Assembly (NCBI GenBank): GCA_946482005.1
Contig: CAMLPV010000008.1
Span: forward strand, 55,806 to 119,805
Source: an uncultured Gilliamella sp.
Lineage (GTDB): Bacteria; Pseudomonadota; Gammaproteobacteria; Enterobacterales; Orbaceae
DNA: 64,000 nucleotides
Direction: 5' to 3'
The notes below the pieces were generated by a model. That model worked only from the letters and a program-made list of their open reading frames with translations. It ran no database searches and was not told the origin of the DNA. Every line of letters starts with the position of its first letter. The first letter of the stretch is position 1. Made by a program: the position numbers and the translations under genes. Below, piece by piece: positions 1 through 9,176 of the stretch.

Positions 1-1
1 T

Positions 2-532
2 GCCAATAATTATGCAATAAATGAGAAACGTAAGGAAAAGTATTTTTATTCAGATCCCATTTTTAAAAATCAATATGTTATCGCTGTAGCTAAAAACAAT
101 AATAACATCAATAGTTTTCATGATCTAAATGGAATGTCAACAGAGGTAACACCAGGACTAAATTATGCCACTGCTTTAGAAACTTATAATCAGCAAAACG
201 CTAATAATCCTGTAAAAATCGTTTACAGTGAAGCCGACTTATTACCTGTTTTACAGCATGTTGAAAGTGGCCAATATGATTTTCAATTAATTGATAAAGT
301 GATGCTTTCTCAATTTATTAGTGAACATCATCTTAATCTTAAAATAATTGAACTCAGTAAAGAAGATGAAGATCGCATTGCTTCACCATTTAGTTATCTT
401 TTAATTAGTAAAAGTGGGAAAGGTGAACAATTGACTCAGGATATTAATGACGGTATTCAAAAAATTATTAGCAGTGGTGAACTTTCACAAATTAGTCAAC
501 GTTATTTTGGTGCAGATTATTCACCTAACTAA
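2..532 (+). CDS. Amino-acid ABC transporter substrate-binding protein, 5'-truncated by window edge
   Basis: Open frame from base 2 through the ORF at 134; periplasmic binding protein-like sequence ending ISQRYFGADYSPN. Confidence 0.7.
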   Translation, partial: ANNYAINEKRKEKYFYSDPIFKNQYVIAVAKNNNNINSFHDLNGMSTEVTPGLNYATALETYNQQNANNPVKIVYSEADLLPVLQHVESGQYDFQLIDKVMLSQFISEHHLNLKIIELSKEDEDRIASPFSYLLISKSGKGEQLTQDINDGIQKIISSGELSQISQRYFGADYSPN

Positions 533-549
533 TTAATATTATATAAGTA

Positions 550-1017
550 TTATTTATCTAACAAAGGTAAATAAACATCCGTTATCATCTGTTCAGATTT
601 TACAGTTGGATCGACATTAACATAATGAAAAATTGGGGGAAAATCTCCCAAGTTTTCTCCACTGTTTGGTAACCATTTTTCAAGTAAATAAATAATTGCT
701 TGATTATGATATCTCGAACCTATATCTCTGGCTTTGGCACAGCGAAATTGTGGAATCGTTTTATTTATCACTCCATAAATGTTTTTAGTAATAAGTTCAT
801 CAACAGAGATACCGAAATCAACATGATGTTTTTCAGGTGGCGTAGTGTTAGGGTTAGTATAATGAATGCCGTAGTTTCTATATTTATCATCTAAAAGTTG
901 ATTTTCTTGTCACCATTTTATGAGTTTGTTTACTGATTCATGTTCTAACTCGGGCGCGTCATAATGTTCAATAAGGGCTAAATACGTCATTGGGAATAGA
1001 ACGATTTCGACCTTCAT
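550..1017 (-). pseudogene. GyrI-like/AraC effector-binding-domain protein interrupted by one in-frame TGA
   Basis: Frame from ATG (1017) MKVEIVLFPMTYLALIEHYDAPELEHESVNKLIKW*QENQLLDDKYRNYGIHYTNPNTTPPEKHHVDFGISVDEL... to TAA at 550; only stop is TGA at 910-912 next to a TGG codon. Confidence 0.65.
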
Positions 1018-1164
1018 ATAACCCTCCACAATTTATCAATGGTAATCATCTTTTTGAATCTTAACACTTATTGTGTGTATAAAAAATCCAATTTTACTTG
1101 ACAATATATCCGCTTAAAATGATAATGGCGCCGTTTTTTTAGTCTAATATTTAATTTTTTTATG

Positions 1165-1319
1165 AGGTGGCAAAATGCCTGTATTCAATACTTTATCTTA
1201 ATGCCGACATGGTATCTTCTATTATATTGTCTTTTAGCTTTTTCTAAAGCACCTACGTTGCAGTTCAATCTATAGATCTTCGCCTTGTCGGTTTTCCCTA
1301 ATTTTTCGGAGAAAACAAA
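1165..1319 (+). promoter_or_regulatory. Candidate cis-regulatory leader of the RNA ligase operon (two overlapping mini-ORFs, long-range stem, SD-sequestering hairpin)
   Basis: GAGGTGG SD then ORF 1175-1201 (MPVFNTLS), TAATG overlap to ORF 1201-1275 (MPTWYLLLYCLLAFSKAPTLQFNL); CCGACAtGG (1204-1212) pairs with CCtTGTCGG (1283-1291); GTTTTCCC (1291-1298) pairs with GG(A)GAAAAC (1308-1316). Confidence 0.5.
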
Positions 1320-2183
1320 ATGACAATGGAAACTTATATTCAAAACTTAGAATTAATTAAATACCCACGTACTCCACATTTGGAAAGTTCGCGCTTGCAA
1401 TTGGGTGATAGTGAGCATGGCCAGCTACCCTATAATCAATTAATAGGGCAATATATTGTGGTTGAAGAAAAACTTGATGGCGCTAACTGTGCAATCAGCT
1501 TTTCAGAGAGTGGTGAGCTATTATTACAATCACGCGGTCATTACTTAATAGGGGGCAGTCGAGAACGTCAGTTTAATCTATTTAAACATTGGGCAACCGT
1601 CCATGAAAGCTGGTTAATTGAACGTTTAGAAGATCGCTATATTATGTATGGTGAATGGTTACATAAAAAACACTCTATTTTTTATGATGCATTACCACAC
1701 TATTTTTGTGAATTTGATATTTGGGATAGACATAATAACTGTTTTTTATCAACCCAAAAACGTCATCAATTATTGGCTAATGGTCCTATTTTATCTGTTC
1801 CCGTATTGTATTCGGGAATCGCACCGAAAAGATTGGGTGACTTATTAGCATTAGTTAAATATTCTTTAGCTAAAACAAAAGATTGGAAAAGTTGTTTTGA
1901 GAAAATTGTTGCTCAAGAAAAAATTGATTTGAATAGGGCTTGGCAACAGTGTGATAACTCGGATTTGATGGAAGGTTTATATTTGAAAATTGAATCAGAG
2001 TATACCACAACGGGACGTTTAAAATGGGTAAGACAAGATTTTGTTCAATCTATTTTAGATGCGGGTCAACACCATTTACAGCAACCGTTTATTCCTAATC
2101 AATTAGCTAAAAATGCCGAGCTTTATACGCCACAAATAACGATAAATTGGAATGATGGCATAATATTTGGAGGTGATTTATGA
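1320..2183 (+). CDS. RNA ligase family protein
   Basis: Nucleotidyltransferase motifs EEKLDGAN, YGEWL, MEGLYLKIE, LKWVR. Confidence 0.8.
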   Translation: MTMETYIQNLELIKYPRTPHLESSRLQLGDSEHGQLPYNQLIGQYIVVEEKLDGANCAISFSESGELLLQSRGHYLIGGSRERQFNLFKHWATVHESWLIERLEDRYIMYGEWLHKKHSIFYDALPHYFCEFDIWDRHNNCFLSTQKRHQLLANGPILSVPVLYSGIAPKRLGDLLALVKYSLAKTKDWKSCFEKIVAQEKIDLNRAWQQCDNSDLMEGLYLKIESEYTTTGRLKWVRQDFVQSILDAGQHHLQQPFIPNQLAKNAELYTPQITINWNDGIIFGGDL

Positions 2184-3319
2184 GTTATTCGCAGTTACAA
2201 CAAGAGATCGCCGACAGTATCAACAAAGATAACTTTGACCAGTGGTTGGAATGTATACCTGCGTTGAATAAATTGATGACGACACCACAAGATCCTACTT
2301 ATCATGGTGAGGGAAATGTCTGGATTCATACTCAAATGGTATTAAGATCCTTAATAGGTGAAGATGAGTTTGCAAAATCTTCCGATGATGAAAAGTTTGT
2401 GTTATTTATGACTGCTTTGTTACATGATATTGCCAAACCAGAAACGACCATCGTTGATGAGTTAAGTGGTCGAATTTCACAACCAAGACATTCCCAAAAA
2501 GGGGCGATTAGTAGTCGAATACTATTATGGCGATTGGGCATTGATTTTGAGTTAAGAGAAAAGATTTGTCGGATAATTGATGTGCATCAGGTTCCATTTT
2601 ATGCATTAAGTGATGATAGTCATAATAAATCACCGCAATGGTTAATTCATCGGCTTTCATGGGAATTACCTGTCTGGATGTTATGCATGCAAGCTAAAGC
2701 CGATATACTCGGTCGTATCAGTGCTGATAAAGCTCGAATGGTTGATGAAGTTGAACTCTTTAAACAATTAGCTTTGGAAGAAGGGTGTTTATATCAATCT
2801 CGGCAATTTATAGATGATTACACCAGAGTACACTATTTTCGAGGAGGCAATGTTTTGCCTGATTATGCTTTATATCCTCAGAAAGGACCTAAAGTCATAT
2901 TATTGTCGGGTTTACCTGCATCAGGTAAAAATAGTTGGATAAGTAAACATTATCCGCAATTACCGGTTGCCTCATATGATGACGCAAGGAGTGAACTGAA
3001 ATTAAAGCATGGTCAAAATGAAGGATTAGTGATCCAATTTGTATTAGCTAAAGTGAAACAATATTTAAGAGACAATCAACCATTCATCTGGAATGCTACT
3101 CATTTATCACGAGATATGCGCCAAAAAGCATTGGATTTGCTTTATGCTTATCATGCAGAGGTTGAAATTGTTTATCTTGAGCAGCCAGAAAAAACATTAT
3201 ATCAACGCAATTCAAGCCGAGATACTAGCTTACCGAATAAGAAAATTACACAAATGCTTTCTAAATGGCAAGTGCCATTACCGACCGAGGCGCATAAAGT
3301 GACATATTTAGTAAATTAA
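2180..3319 (+). CDS. HD-domain + P-loop kinase (AAA/PNK-like) protein, partner of RNA ligase
   Basis: HD motif LLHDIAKPET; Walker A LLSGLPASGKNSW; 4-bp overlap with upstream ligase. Confidence 0.75.
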   Translation: MSYSQLQQEIADSINKDNFDQWLECIPALNKLMTTPQDPTYHGEGNVWIHTQMVLRSLIGEDEFAKSSDDEKFVLFMTALLHDIAKPETTIVDELSGRISQPRHSQKGAISSRILLWRLGIDFELREKICRIIDVHQVPFYALSDDSHNKSPQWLIHRLSWELPVWMLCMQAKADILGRISADKARMVDEVELFKQLALEEGCLYQSRQFIDDYTRVHYFRGGNVLPDYALYPQKGPKVILLSGLPASGKNSWISKHYPQLPVASYDDARSELKLKHGQNEGLVIQFVLAKVKQYLRDNQPFIWNATHLSRDMRQKALDLLYAYHAEVEIVYLEQPEKTLYQRNSSRDTSLPNKKITQMLSKWQVPLPTEAHKVTYLVN

Positions 3320-3339
3320 TGATATTTAATATGAGTTAT

Positions 3340-3362
3340 GATGGGCTTTTTTAAAGCCCATC
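3340..3362. terminator. Bidirectional rho-independent terminator between convergent genes
   Basis: GATGGGCTTTTTTAAAGCCCATC perfect inverted repeat. Confidence 0.75.
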
Positions 3363-3377
3363 TTTATGTTCTATTAA

Positions 3378-4781
3378 CTATTTTTTAATGCCATTGTCTT
3401 TGATGACTTGCTGATACCAATAAAAACTATCTTTTTTTATTCGATTAAGGGTTTTTAAGTCATGGTCATCACGATCAACATAAACAAAGCCATAACGCTT
3501 TTTAAAACCTTGATGTGAGCTTAATAAATCAATGACTGACCATGGACAGAATCCAAATAGTTCAACACCATCTTCAATTGCATCATGACAAGCTGAAATA
3601 TGGGATTTGATATAATCGATTCGATAATCATCATGTACTTTATTGTCAGCAGTTAATGTATCGGGAGTACCTAAGCCATTTTCAGTAATAATTAATGGTA
3701 AACGATATTGGCGATAATATTCATTTAGTACAAGGCGTAATCCCATAGGGTCAATTTGCGCACCATAAGTTGAAGCAACTAAATTTGGATTTTTCTCGAT
3801 TTTGAAGTAACCGTAAAGGTCAAAATCGATATCTTTTTCTTTGGTACCAAATGGGTGTGCATCGTCCTCTGGTAAATAACTGGCAACCAAAGTTCGATAA
3901 TAATTTACAGCAATAAAATCAGGTTTTGCTTGTTTTAATATTTCAGCATCTTCAGGATGGGTATTAGGATAGATTCCGCAGCGAGTTAGGTAGCTTTTAT
4001 AATAGTTAGGATAATCACCAAAACAGTACATTTCCAGCGCGTAATTCGTTTTGAAATTATCGTTCATTTTCGCTGCCCATACATCCATTGGTTTGTTACT
4101 TGCAGGATAGGTCATCGTGGATGAAACTGCAGGCCCAACTTTACTGTCGGAAATTAAAGCATGACAATCGTTGGTTGCCATTGCATGGGCAACAAACATA
4201 TGATAATCCATTTGTGCACGAACTTTTTCAATATCCTCAGGTGCAACTTGATACATATTCATTCTTTCATTGACACGAATCATCAGATTTTGTTCATTAT
4301 TAATCTGCCAATGTTTTACCCGATCGCCAAATGCTTTATAACAGACTTGAGCATAACGTCTGAATGCATCAACACAGCGACGATCTTGCCAACCATTATA
4401 TTTATCAACTAAGGCGAATGGTAAGTCAAAATGATAAAGAGTGATAAATGGAATGATATCGTTCTTGATTAATTCATTGATGACTCTGTTGTAGAAATCA
4501 ATGCCAGCTTGATTTATTTCACCATCACCATCGGGAATAATACGAGCCCATGATATAGAAAAGCGATAAGTTTTTAGTCCTAACTCTTTAAATAACGCAA
4601 TATCACTTTCAACATGATGATAAAAATCACTGGCGACTTTACTGTCGGCTTGTATAGCAGAGCGTTGAAATGAATTATAATCGGCAACAGTCATTCCTTT
4701 GCCATCTGCATCCCATCCCCCTTCTATTTGAAAAGCAGACGATGATGCTCCCCACCAAAAATCCTTAGCAAAAGCTTTCAT
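3378..4781 (-). CDS. bglA: Glycoside hydrolase family 1, 6-phospho-beta-glucosidase
   Basis: WWGASSSAFQIEGGWDADGKG, ITENGLGTPD; adjacent to beta-glucoside PTS. Confidence 0.85.
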   Translation of the reverse strand: MKAFAKDFWWGASSSAFQIEGGWDADGKGMTVADYNSFQRSAIQADSKVASDFYHHVESDIALFKELGLKTYRFSISWARIIPDGDGEINQAGIDFYNRVINELIKNDIIPFITLYHFDLPFALVDKYNGWQDRRCVDAFRRYAQVCYKAFGDRVKHWQINNEQNLMIRVNERMNMYQVAPEDIEKVRAQMDYHMFVAHAMATNDCHALISDSKVGPAVSSTMTYPASNKPMDVWAAKMNDNFKTNYALEMYCFGDYPNYYKSYLTRCGIYPNTHPEDAEILKQAKPDFIAVNYYRTLVASYLPEDDAHPFGTKEKDIDFDLYGYFKIEKNPNLVASTYGAQIDPMGLRLVLNEYYRQYRLPLIITENGLGTPDTLTADNKVHDDYRIDYIKSHISACHDAIEDGVELFGFCPWSVIDLLSSHQGFKKRYGFVYVDRDDHDLKTLNRIKKDSFYWYQQVIKDNGIKK

Positions 4782-4791
4782 ATCTAAACCT

Positions 4792-6660
4792 CTAAACGTG
4801 AATAACTAATAAATTGTCCGTAACACTCACTTGAGTTTGTTGACAATATTCTATATTTTTATATTGTTCGGAATTAACCACAATAATTGATGTGGTTAAA
4901 TCAAATTGTTGTTGTATTTTATCAATATCAAATGAAACTAATTTGGTACCTTTAGTAATATGTTGACCAGCATGGACATAAGATTGGAAGTATTGACCTT
5001 GTAGATTAACTGTATCAATACCGATATGAATTAACAGTTCAATACCATTATCTAATTTTAGCCCCATTGCATGTAAAGTAGGGTAGAGTGCCGTAACGGT
5101 ACAATCTTCAGGGGCAACGATTTCACCCACTTTAGGATAAACTGCGATTCCTTTTCCCATTGCACCTGAGGCGAATGCTTCATCTTTGACTTGATCTAAA
5201 GCAATCACCTCACCAGCAACCGGCGACAAAATAGCAGTATCTGAAGTTAATTGTGTACTGGACGTTGTTGGCATTGTTTTTGGCGCTTCTTCATTTGGTA
5301 TATCATTAAATCCAACAATCATCGTCATAATGCATGAACCAAAAAAGGCAAAACCTATGCCAATTAAATAACATAAGAATGCTTTTGTACCTGCTTCTGT
5401 GTACACCGGTATTGTTAATACTCCTTGGTTAGCAAATGCGTTACCATAGGAACCTCCCCAACCCATTAAGCCCCCTGCGATTGCGCCACAAATGACGGCG
5501 CAGATCATCGGCCTTTTTAATCTTAAATTGGCACCATAAATTGCTGGCTCAGTAATGCCAAACAGGGCTGTGACCGTTGCCGATGCTGCGACTGTTTTAA
5601 GATTTTTATTTTTGGTTTTGAAAAATACGCCAAACGCTGCACCAGCTTGGGCAAAATTAGCCGCACCAGCAAATGCCAAAAGATTTTGTCTGCCTGTTTG
5701 CGCTACATCATTGATGCCAATTGGCACAATTGCGCGGTGAGCACCAAATATAACTAAAATACACCATACACCACCAATAAAAGCACCTAATAAGATAGGA
5801 CTGACTCCCATGATAAAGTAATAGACCCAGTTTATAAATTCGCCGATATAGATACCAATTGGCCCGAAAATAAATAATGTGGCGGGGATCATGATGAGTA
5901 GTGAAAATGTAGGCACCATGATAATTTTTAATACTTCAGGAATGATTTTTTCTAAAAATCTTTGTATATAACTTAAAATAAAAACGGCAATAATGATGGG
6001 AATAACACTTGATGTATAATTGGCTTTGGTCAATTCAATCGCAAAAAAGGTGACTTCACTTTTACTTGTCATTAAACTCACAACGGAGGGATAACATAAA
6101 GTTGCACCAATAATCATTGAGATAAATTCATGTGCTTTAAATACTTTGGCTGCGGTATAGCCTAAAATGATAGGCATAAAGTAAAACACCGCATCCGATG
6201 CGGCATATAAAATAATATAAGTATTATAATTTTTAATATCCGTTGAGTAGTATTTACCAATTATAAACGCAATTGCTAAGATCCCTTTTAGCATACCGGA
6301 TGCGGCTATCGCTGGAATAATCGGGGTAAAAATAGCAGCAAAATTATTGAGTATTTTAATGCCTATTGAAACTTTTGGTTGTTCTTGTTTTATTGAGTTT
6401 ATTTCACCAATAAGTGGTAAAAGTGCGTCATAAATTTTTGTGACTTTATTACCCAATACTACCTGATATTGCCCACTGCTTTCTACAACAGAAATGACCC
6501 CCTCAGTTTGTAATAATTTTTCACGATTAGCTTTGTTATTATCTTTTAGTTGGAACCGTAATCGAGTAAAGCAATGGTTTACACTGATAATATTTTGCTT
6601 ATTTCCGACCAATTGTAATATTTGCTGTGCAATTTTCTCATAGTCCATTATTTTCTCCAT
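4792..6660 (-). CDS. bglF: PTS beta-glucoside transporter EIIBCA
   Basis: EIIB NHCFTRLRF, EIIC core, EIIA LLIHIGIDTVNL. Confidence 0.9.
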   Translation of the reverse strand: MEKIMDYEKIAQQILQLVGNKQNIISVNHCFTRLRFQLKDNNKANREKLLQTEGVISVVESSGQYQVVLGNKVTKIYDALLPLIGEINSIKQEQPKVSIGIKILNNFAAIFTPIIPAIAASGMLKGILAIAFIIGKYYSTDIKNYNTYIILYAASDAVFYFMPIILGYTAAKVFKAHEFISMIIGATLCYPSVVSLMTSKSEVTFFAIELTKANYTSSVIPIIIAVFILSYIQRFLEKIIPEVLKIIMVPTFSLLIMIPATLFIFGPIGIYIGEFINWVYYFIMGVSPILLGAFIGGVWCILVIFGAHRAIVPIGINDVAQTGRQNLLAFAGAANFAQAGAAFGVFFKTKNKNLKTVAASATVTALFGITEPAIYGANLRLKRPMICAVICGAIAGGLMGWGGSYGNAFANQGVLTIPVYTEAGTKAFLCYLIGIGFAFFGSCIMTMIVGFNDIPNEEAPKTMPTTSSTQLTSDTAILSPVAGEVIALDQVKDEAFASGAMGKGIAVYPKVGEIVAPEDCTVTALYPTLHAMGLKLDNGIELLIHIGIDTVNLQGQYFQSYVHAGQHITKGTKLVSFDIDKIQQQFDLTTSIIVVNSEQYKNIEYCQQTQVSVTDNLLVIHV

Positions 6661-6663
6661 TAC

Positions 6664-6797
6664 GTTAACAGTGGTTAATTTTCGGTAAAAAAAAGATCAA
6701 ACATACTAGAGTTGTTGTTAATACTAAAACAACAATACATCATGTATATTTGATCGTATTTTTTTTGTGATAACACTTTTTTTACCATTGGGTTAAC
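6664..6797. promoter_or_regulatory. Large nested inverted repeat between divergent bglF and MFS gene
   Basis: Nested arms GTTAAC/GTTAAC, GGTAAAAAAAAG/CTTTTTTTACC, GATCAAACATAC/GTATATTTGATC, TTGTTGTT/AACAACAA. Confidence 0.55.
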
Positions 6798-6913
6798 TTT
6801 TCTCAAGCTAACACAGTTTAAAAAGTTAAACAAGATTGATTTGAATTGTTGCTAAATATTTTATTTAGATATATTTTTAACCTTAAGGATTGTAAGGATT
6901 AAAATTATAATTA

Positions 6914-8074
6914 ATGAAAACAGCGAAAAAAAAATCGTATTTATTACTTTGTATTGTGTTTTTCTTTTGGTATGCACAATACGTTTATATCCCTTATCAA
7001 ACACCTTATCTTGCAGCCATAAATCTTTCAACTAATTTTATTGGTATGGTTGTGAGTGCTTATGGTATTTCACAATTACTGTTACGTTTACCTGTTGGTT
7101 TAATTGCCAATGTGAAAGAAAAGCATAAAGTATTTATAGTGTTGGGATCTTTTTTAGCTGGTTTCGCATCTGTTATTCGCATAATCCAACCTGATGGATG
7201 GGGATTTTTTATTGGTAATATTATTTCGGGTATTGCGAGTTCAACATGGATCTCATTTATGGTGTTATTTTTAGGTTTTTATCCTAAATCCAAAAAAAGT
7301 TATGCAACAAGTCTTATTATTATGGTAAATAATATAGGCGTATTTTTAGCATTTTTATCCAGTACGTTACTCTTTGAATCTTTTGGAATGAGTTTTATTT
7401 GTCTTTTAAGTTGCTTAAGTGGATTTATCGCTTTTATTTTGGCGATTAGGCTTAAATATCCTGAAAGAATTCATCATCAGTTTAGCTTTCAAAACTTATT
7501 TAAGGTTTTTTTAGATCCCAAATTGCTTTCTTTTTCTCTGTTGGCCTTAATTCAGCAGGGCATACAAATGTCCACTACCATGTCTTTTACCAACCAAATA
7601 CTCAGTGAACTTGGTGCCAATTCTGCTTTAATTGGTCTATCTTCAATTGTATATATGCTGTCATCTGTATTGTTTGCAAAAGTTGGAGCAAGTAGCTGGA
7701 TAACCAAATTAAGCACCTCATCTTGGATCATCCTCTCTTTTCTTATGCTTGCCCTTTATTGTGTTTTAATACCACAATTATCATCAAGTTATCTCATATT
7801 ACTGTTGCAAATTATTCCAGGGATGGGGACTGGTATACTATTTTCACTATTAACTTTTGAAGCGATTTCAGATATTCCTTCTTATGCTCGTTCAACAGCG
7901 ATGGGTCTTTTTCAAGCTATTTATGCATTAGGTATGACAGTTTTTCCAATCATTGTCGGTTATGTTAGTCTGCTATATTCAATGACGACGGCATATTTTT
8001 GTTTAGCGATTATAGCGGTTTTGGGGGCAATTTTTTATTGCTTTTATTGCTCAAACAGAACAATAAAATCATAG
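6914..8074 (+). CDS. MFS transporter
   Basis: 12-TM-like hydrophobic sequence; MFS-like motif LLLRLPVGLIANVKEKHK. Confidence 0.8.
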   Translation: MKTAKKKSYLLLCIVFFFWYAQYVYIPYQTPYLAAINLSTNFIGMVVSAYGISQLLLRLPVGLIANVKEKHKVFIVLGSFLAGFASVIRIIQPDGWGFFIGNIISGIASSTWISFMVLFLGFYPKSKKSYATSLIIMVNNIGVFLAFLSSTLLFESFGMSFICLLSCLSGFIAFILAIRLKYPERIHHQFSFQNLFKVFLDPKLLSFSLLALIQQGIQMSTTMSFTNQILSELGANSALIGLSSIVYMLSSVLFAKVGASSWITKLSTSSWIILSFLMLALYCVLIPQLSSSYLILLLQIIPGMGTGILFSLLTFEAISDIPSYARSTAMGLFQAIYALGMTVFPIIVGYVSLLYSMTTAYFCLAIIAVLGAIFYCFYCSNRTIKS

Positions 8075-8177
8075 TGATAATAAATATCTTTTAATAGCCA
8101 TATTATGTTTTTCAAAATGGAAAATTGAATGCTATGAATTAGTCAAATACTTAGCTCTAAACATAAAGAACATTCAA

Positions 8178-9071
8178 TTAATATTGTGCTAAAAACCAAG
8201 TAATCGCAATTAAATCGGCTGTACCACCCGGACTTAGATTGCGTTTTATAAATTCTTCATCTAACTGATTTAACCGTTCAAGACCATTAGTATCAGTCAT
8301 TCCACCTTGTTCAATGAGTTTTCTCGCTTCCTGTTGAGCAAAAGTTAATCCGTCTAAGCCACCTCTAGATACTAAATTAGTATCTTGATTATAGGCAAGT
8401 AAATGTAGCATTGCTTGCAGTAAACATGTTTCTTCGTTATAGCCATTATGTTTCATTGCTCGATAAATAGGCAGTGAGATAGTGCGAACCGTTGCATAGC
8501 CTGATTCTGCTTCACCTCTGGCTCCGGGCAAATTGTGAAGTTTAAAAAGTTTTTCACCTATTGAACGGGTTGAATTATTTTGCTTAAGTTCATTGGTAAC
8601 GATTCCTTGGCAAATAGCAGAAACTTGATCACAAATATTTTGTGTATTAATTGTTAAGCCTAGTTGTTCTAATTTGCCGATTGCACCTAGCAGCAGTCCA
8701 AAAGCAAAAATACCGCCTTTGTGAGTATTGACTTGATTTGTCGCTTGGTACATTGCTTGCTCGCACTCAATACCAATCGGTCTAATGCCTGCTAAAAATT
8801 GTTGGTTATCTTGCAAAGCCGATGCTTTACCATATTGATAAAAACGTTCGAACCAGACACTGATTGCTTTGATACTTTGAACAAAAGTTTGGAAATCCAT
8901 ATCACGATGTGCACCGCTATTATTCATATCAACCAATCCAGGTTTCGGCGATAAACAGACCTCTTTTATTAATGCTTTTGTCGCTAATTGTGCGGGTATA
9001 CATTGATTATTATCACTGTTAAGTTCAAGTTCTAATAGTGCTATTTGCTGAGAATAATCACTCATTATCAA
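8178..9071 (-). CDS. citG: Triphosphoribosyl-dephospho-CoA synthase
   Basis: CitG-type motifs LSPKPGLVDMNNSGAHRDMD and HNLPGARGEAESG. Confidence 0.85.
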   Translation of the reverse strand: MIMSDYSQQIALLELELNSDNNQCIPAQLATKALIKEVCLSPKPGLVDMNNSGAHRDMDFQTFVQSIKAISVWFERFYQYGKASALQDNQQFLAGIRPIGIECEQAMYQATNQVNTHKGGIFAFGLLLGAIGKLEQLGLTINTQNICDQVSAICQGIVTNELKQNNSTRSIGEKLFKLHNLPGARGEAESGYATVRTISLPIYRAMKHNGYNEETCLLQAMLHLLAYNQDTNLVSRGGLDGLTFAQQEARKLIEQGGMTDTNGLERLNQLDEEFIKRNLSPGGTADLIAITWFLAQY

Positions 9072-9176
9072 TTATTACCTATAGGCAATGATGTAAAATC
9101 ATTTGTTTGTGATGTAATGTTTGGATATCGCCAACTCATTGAACAAAATGGTTGGCGTACTTTTTATTTATTAAAA

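Noticed and set aside
910-912. TGA read as tryptophan (also at 62803 and 58932)
   Set aside because: TGA is a normal terminator here (ubiE, tatB, mdtH end in TGA); AT-biased TGG>TGA decay in pseudogenes is simpler
1250-1290. tRNA-like element (TTCAATC T-loop-like string) in the ligase leader
   Set aside because: T-stem pairs poorly and extra bases separate it from the putative acceptor strand; no cloverleaf
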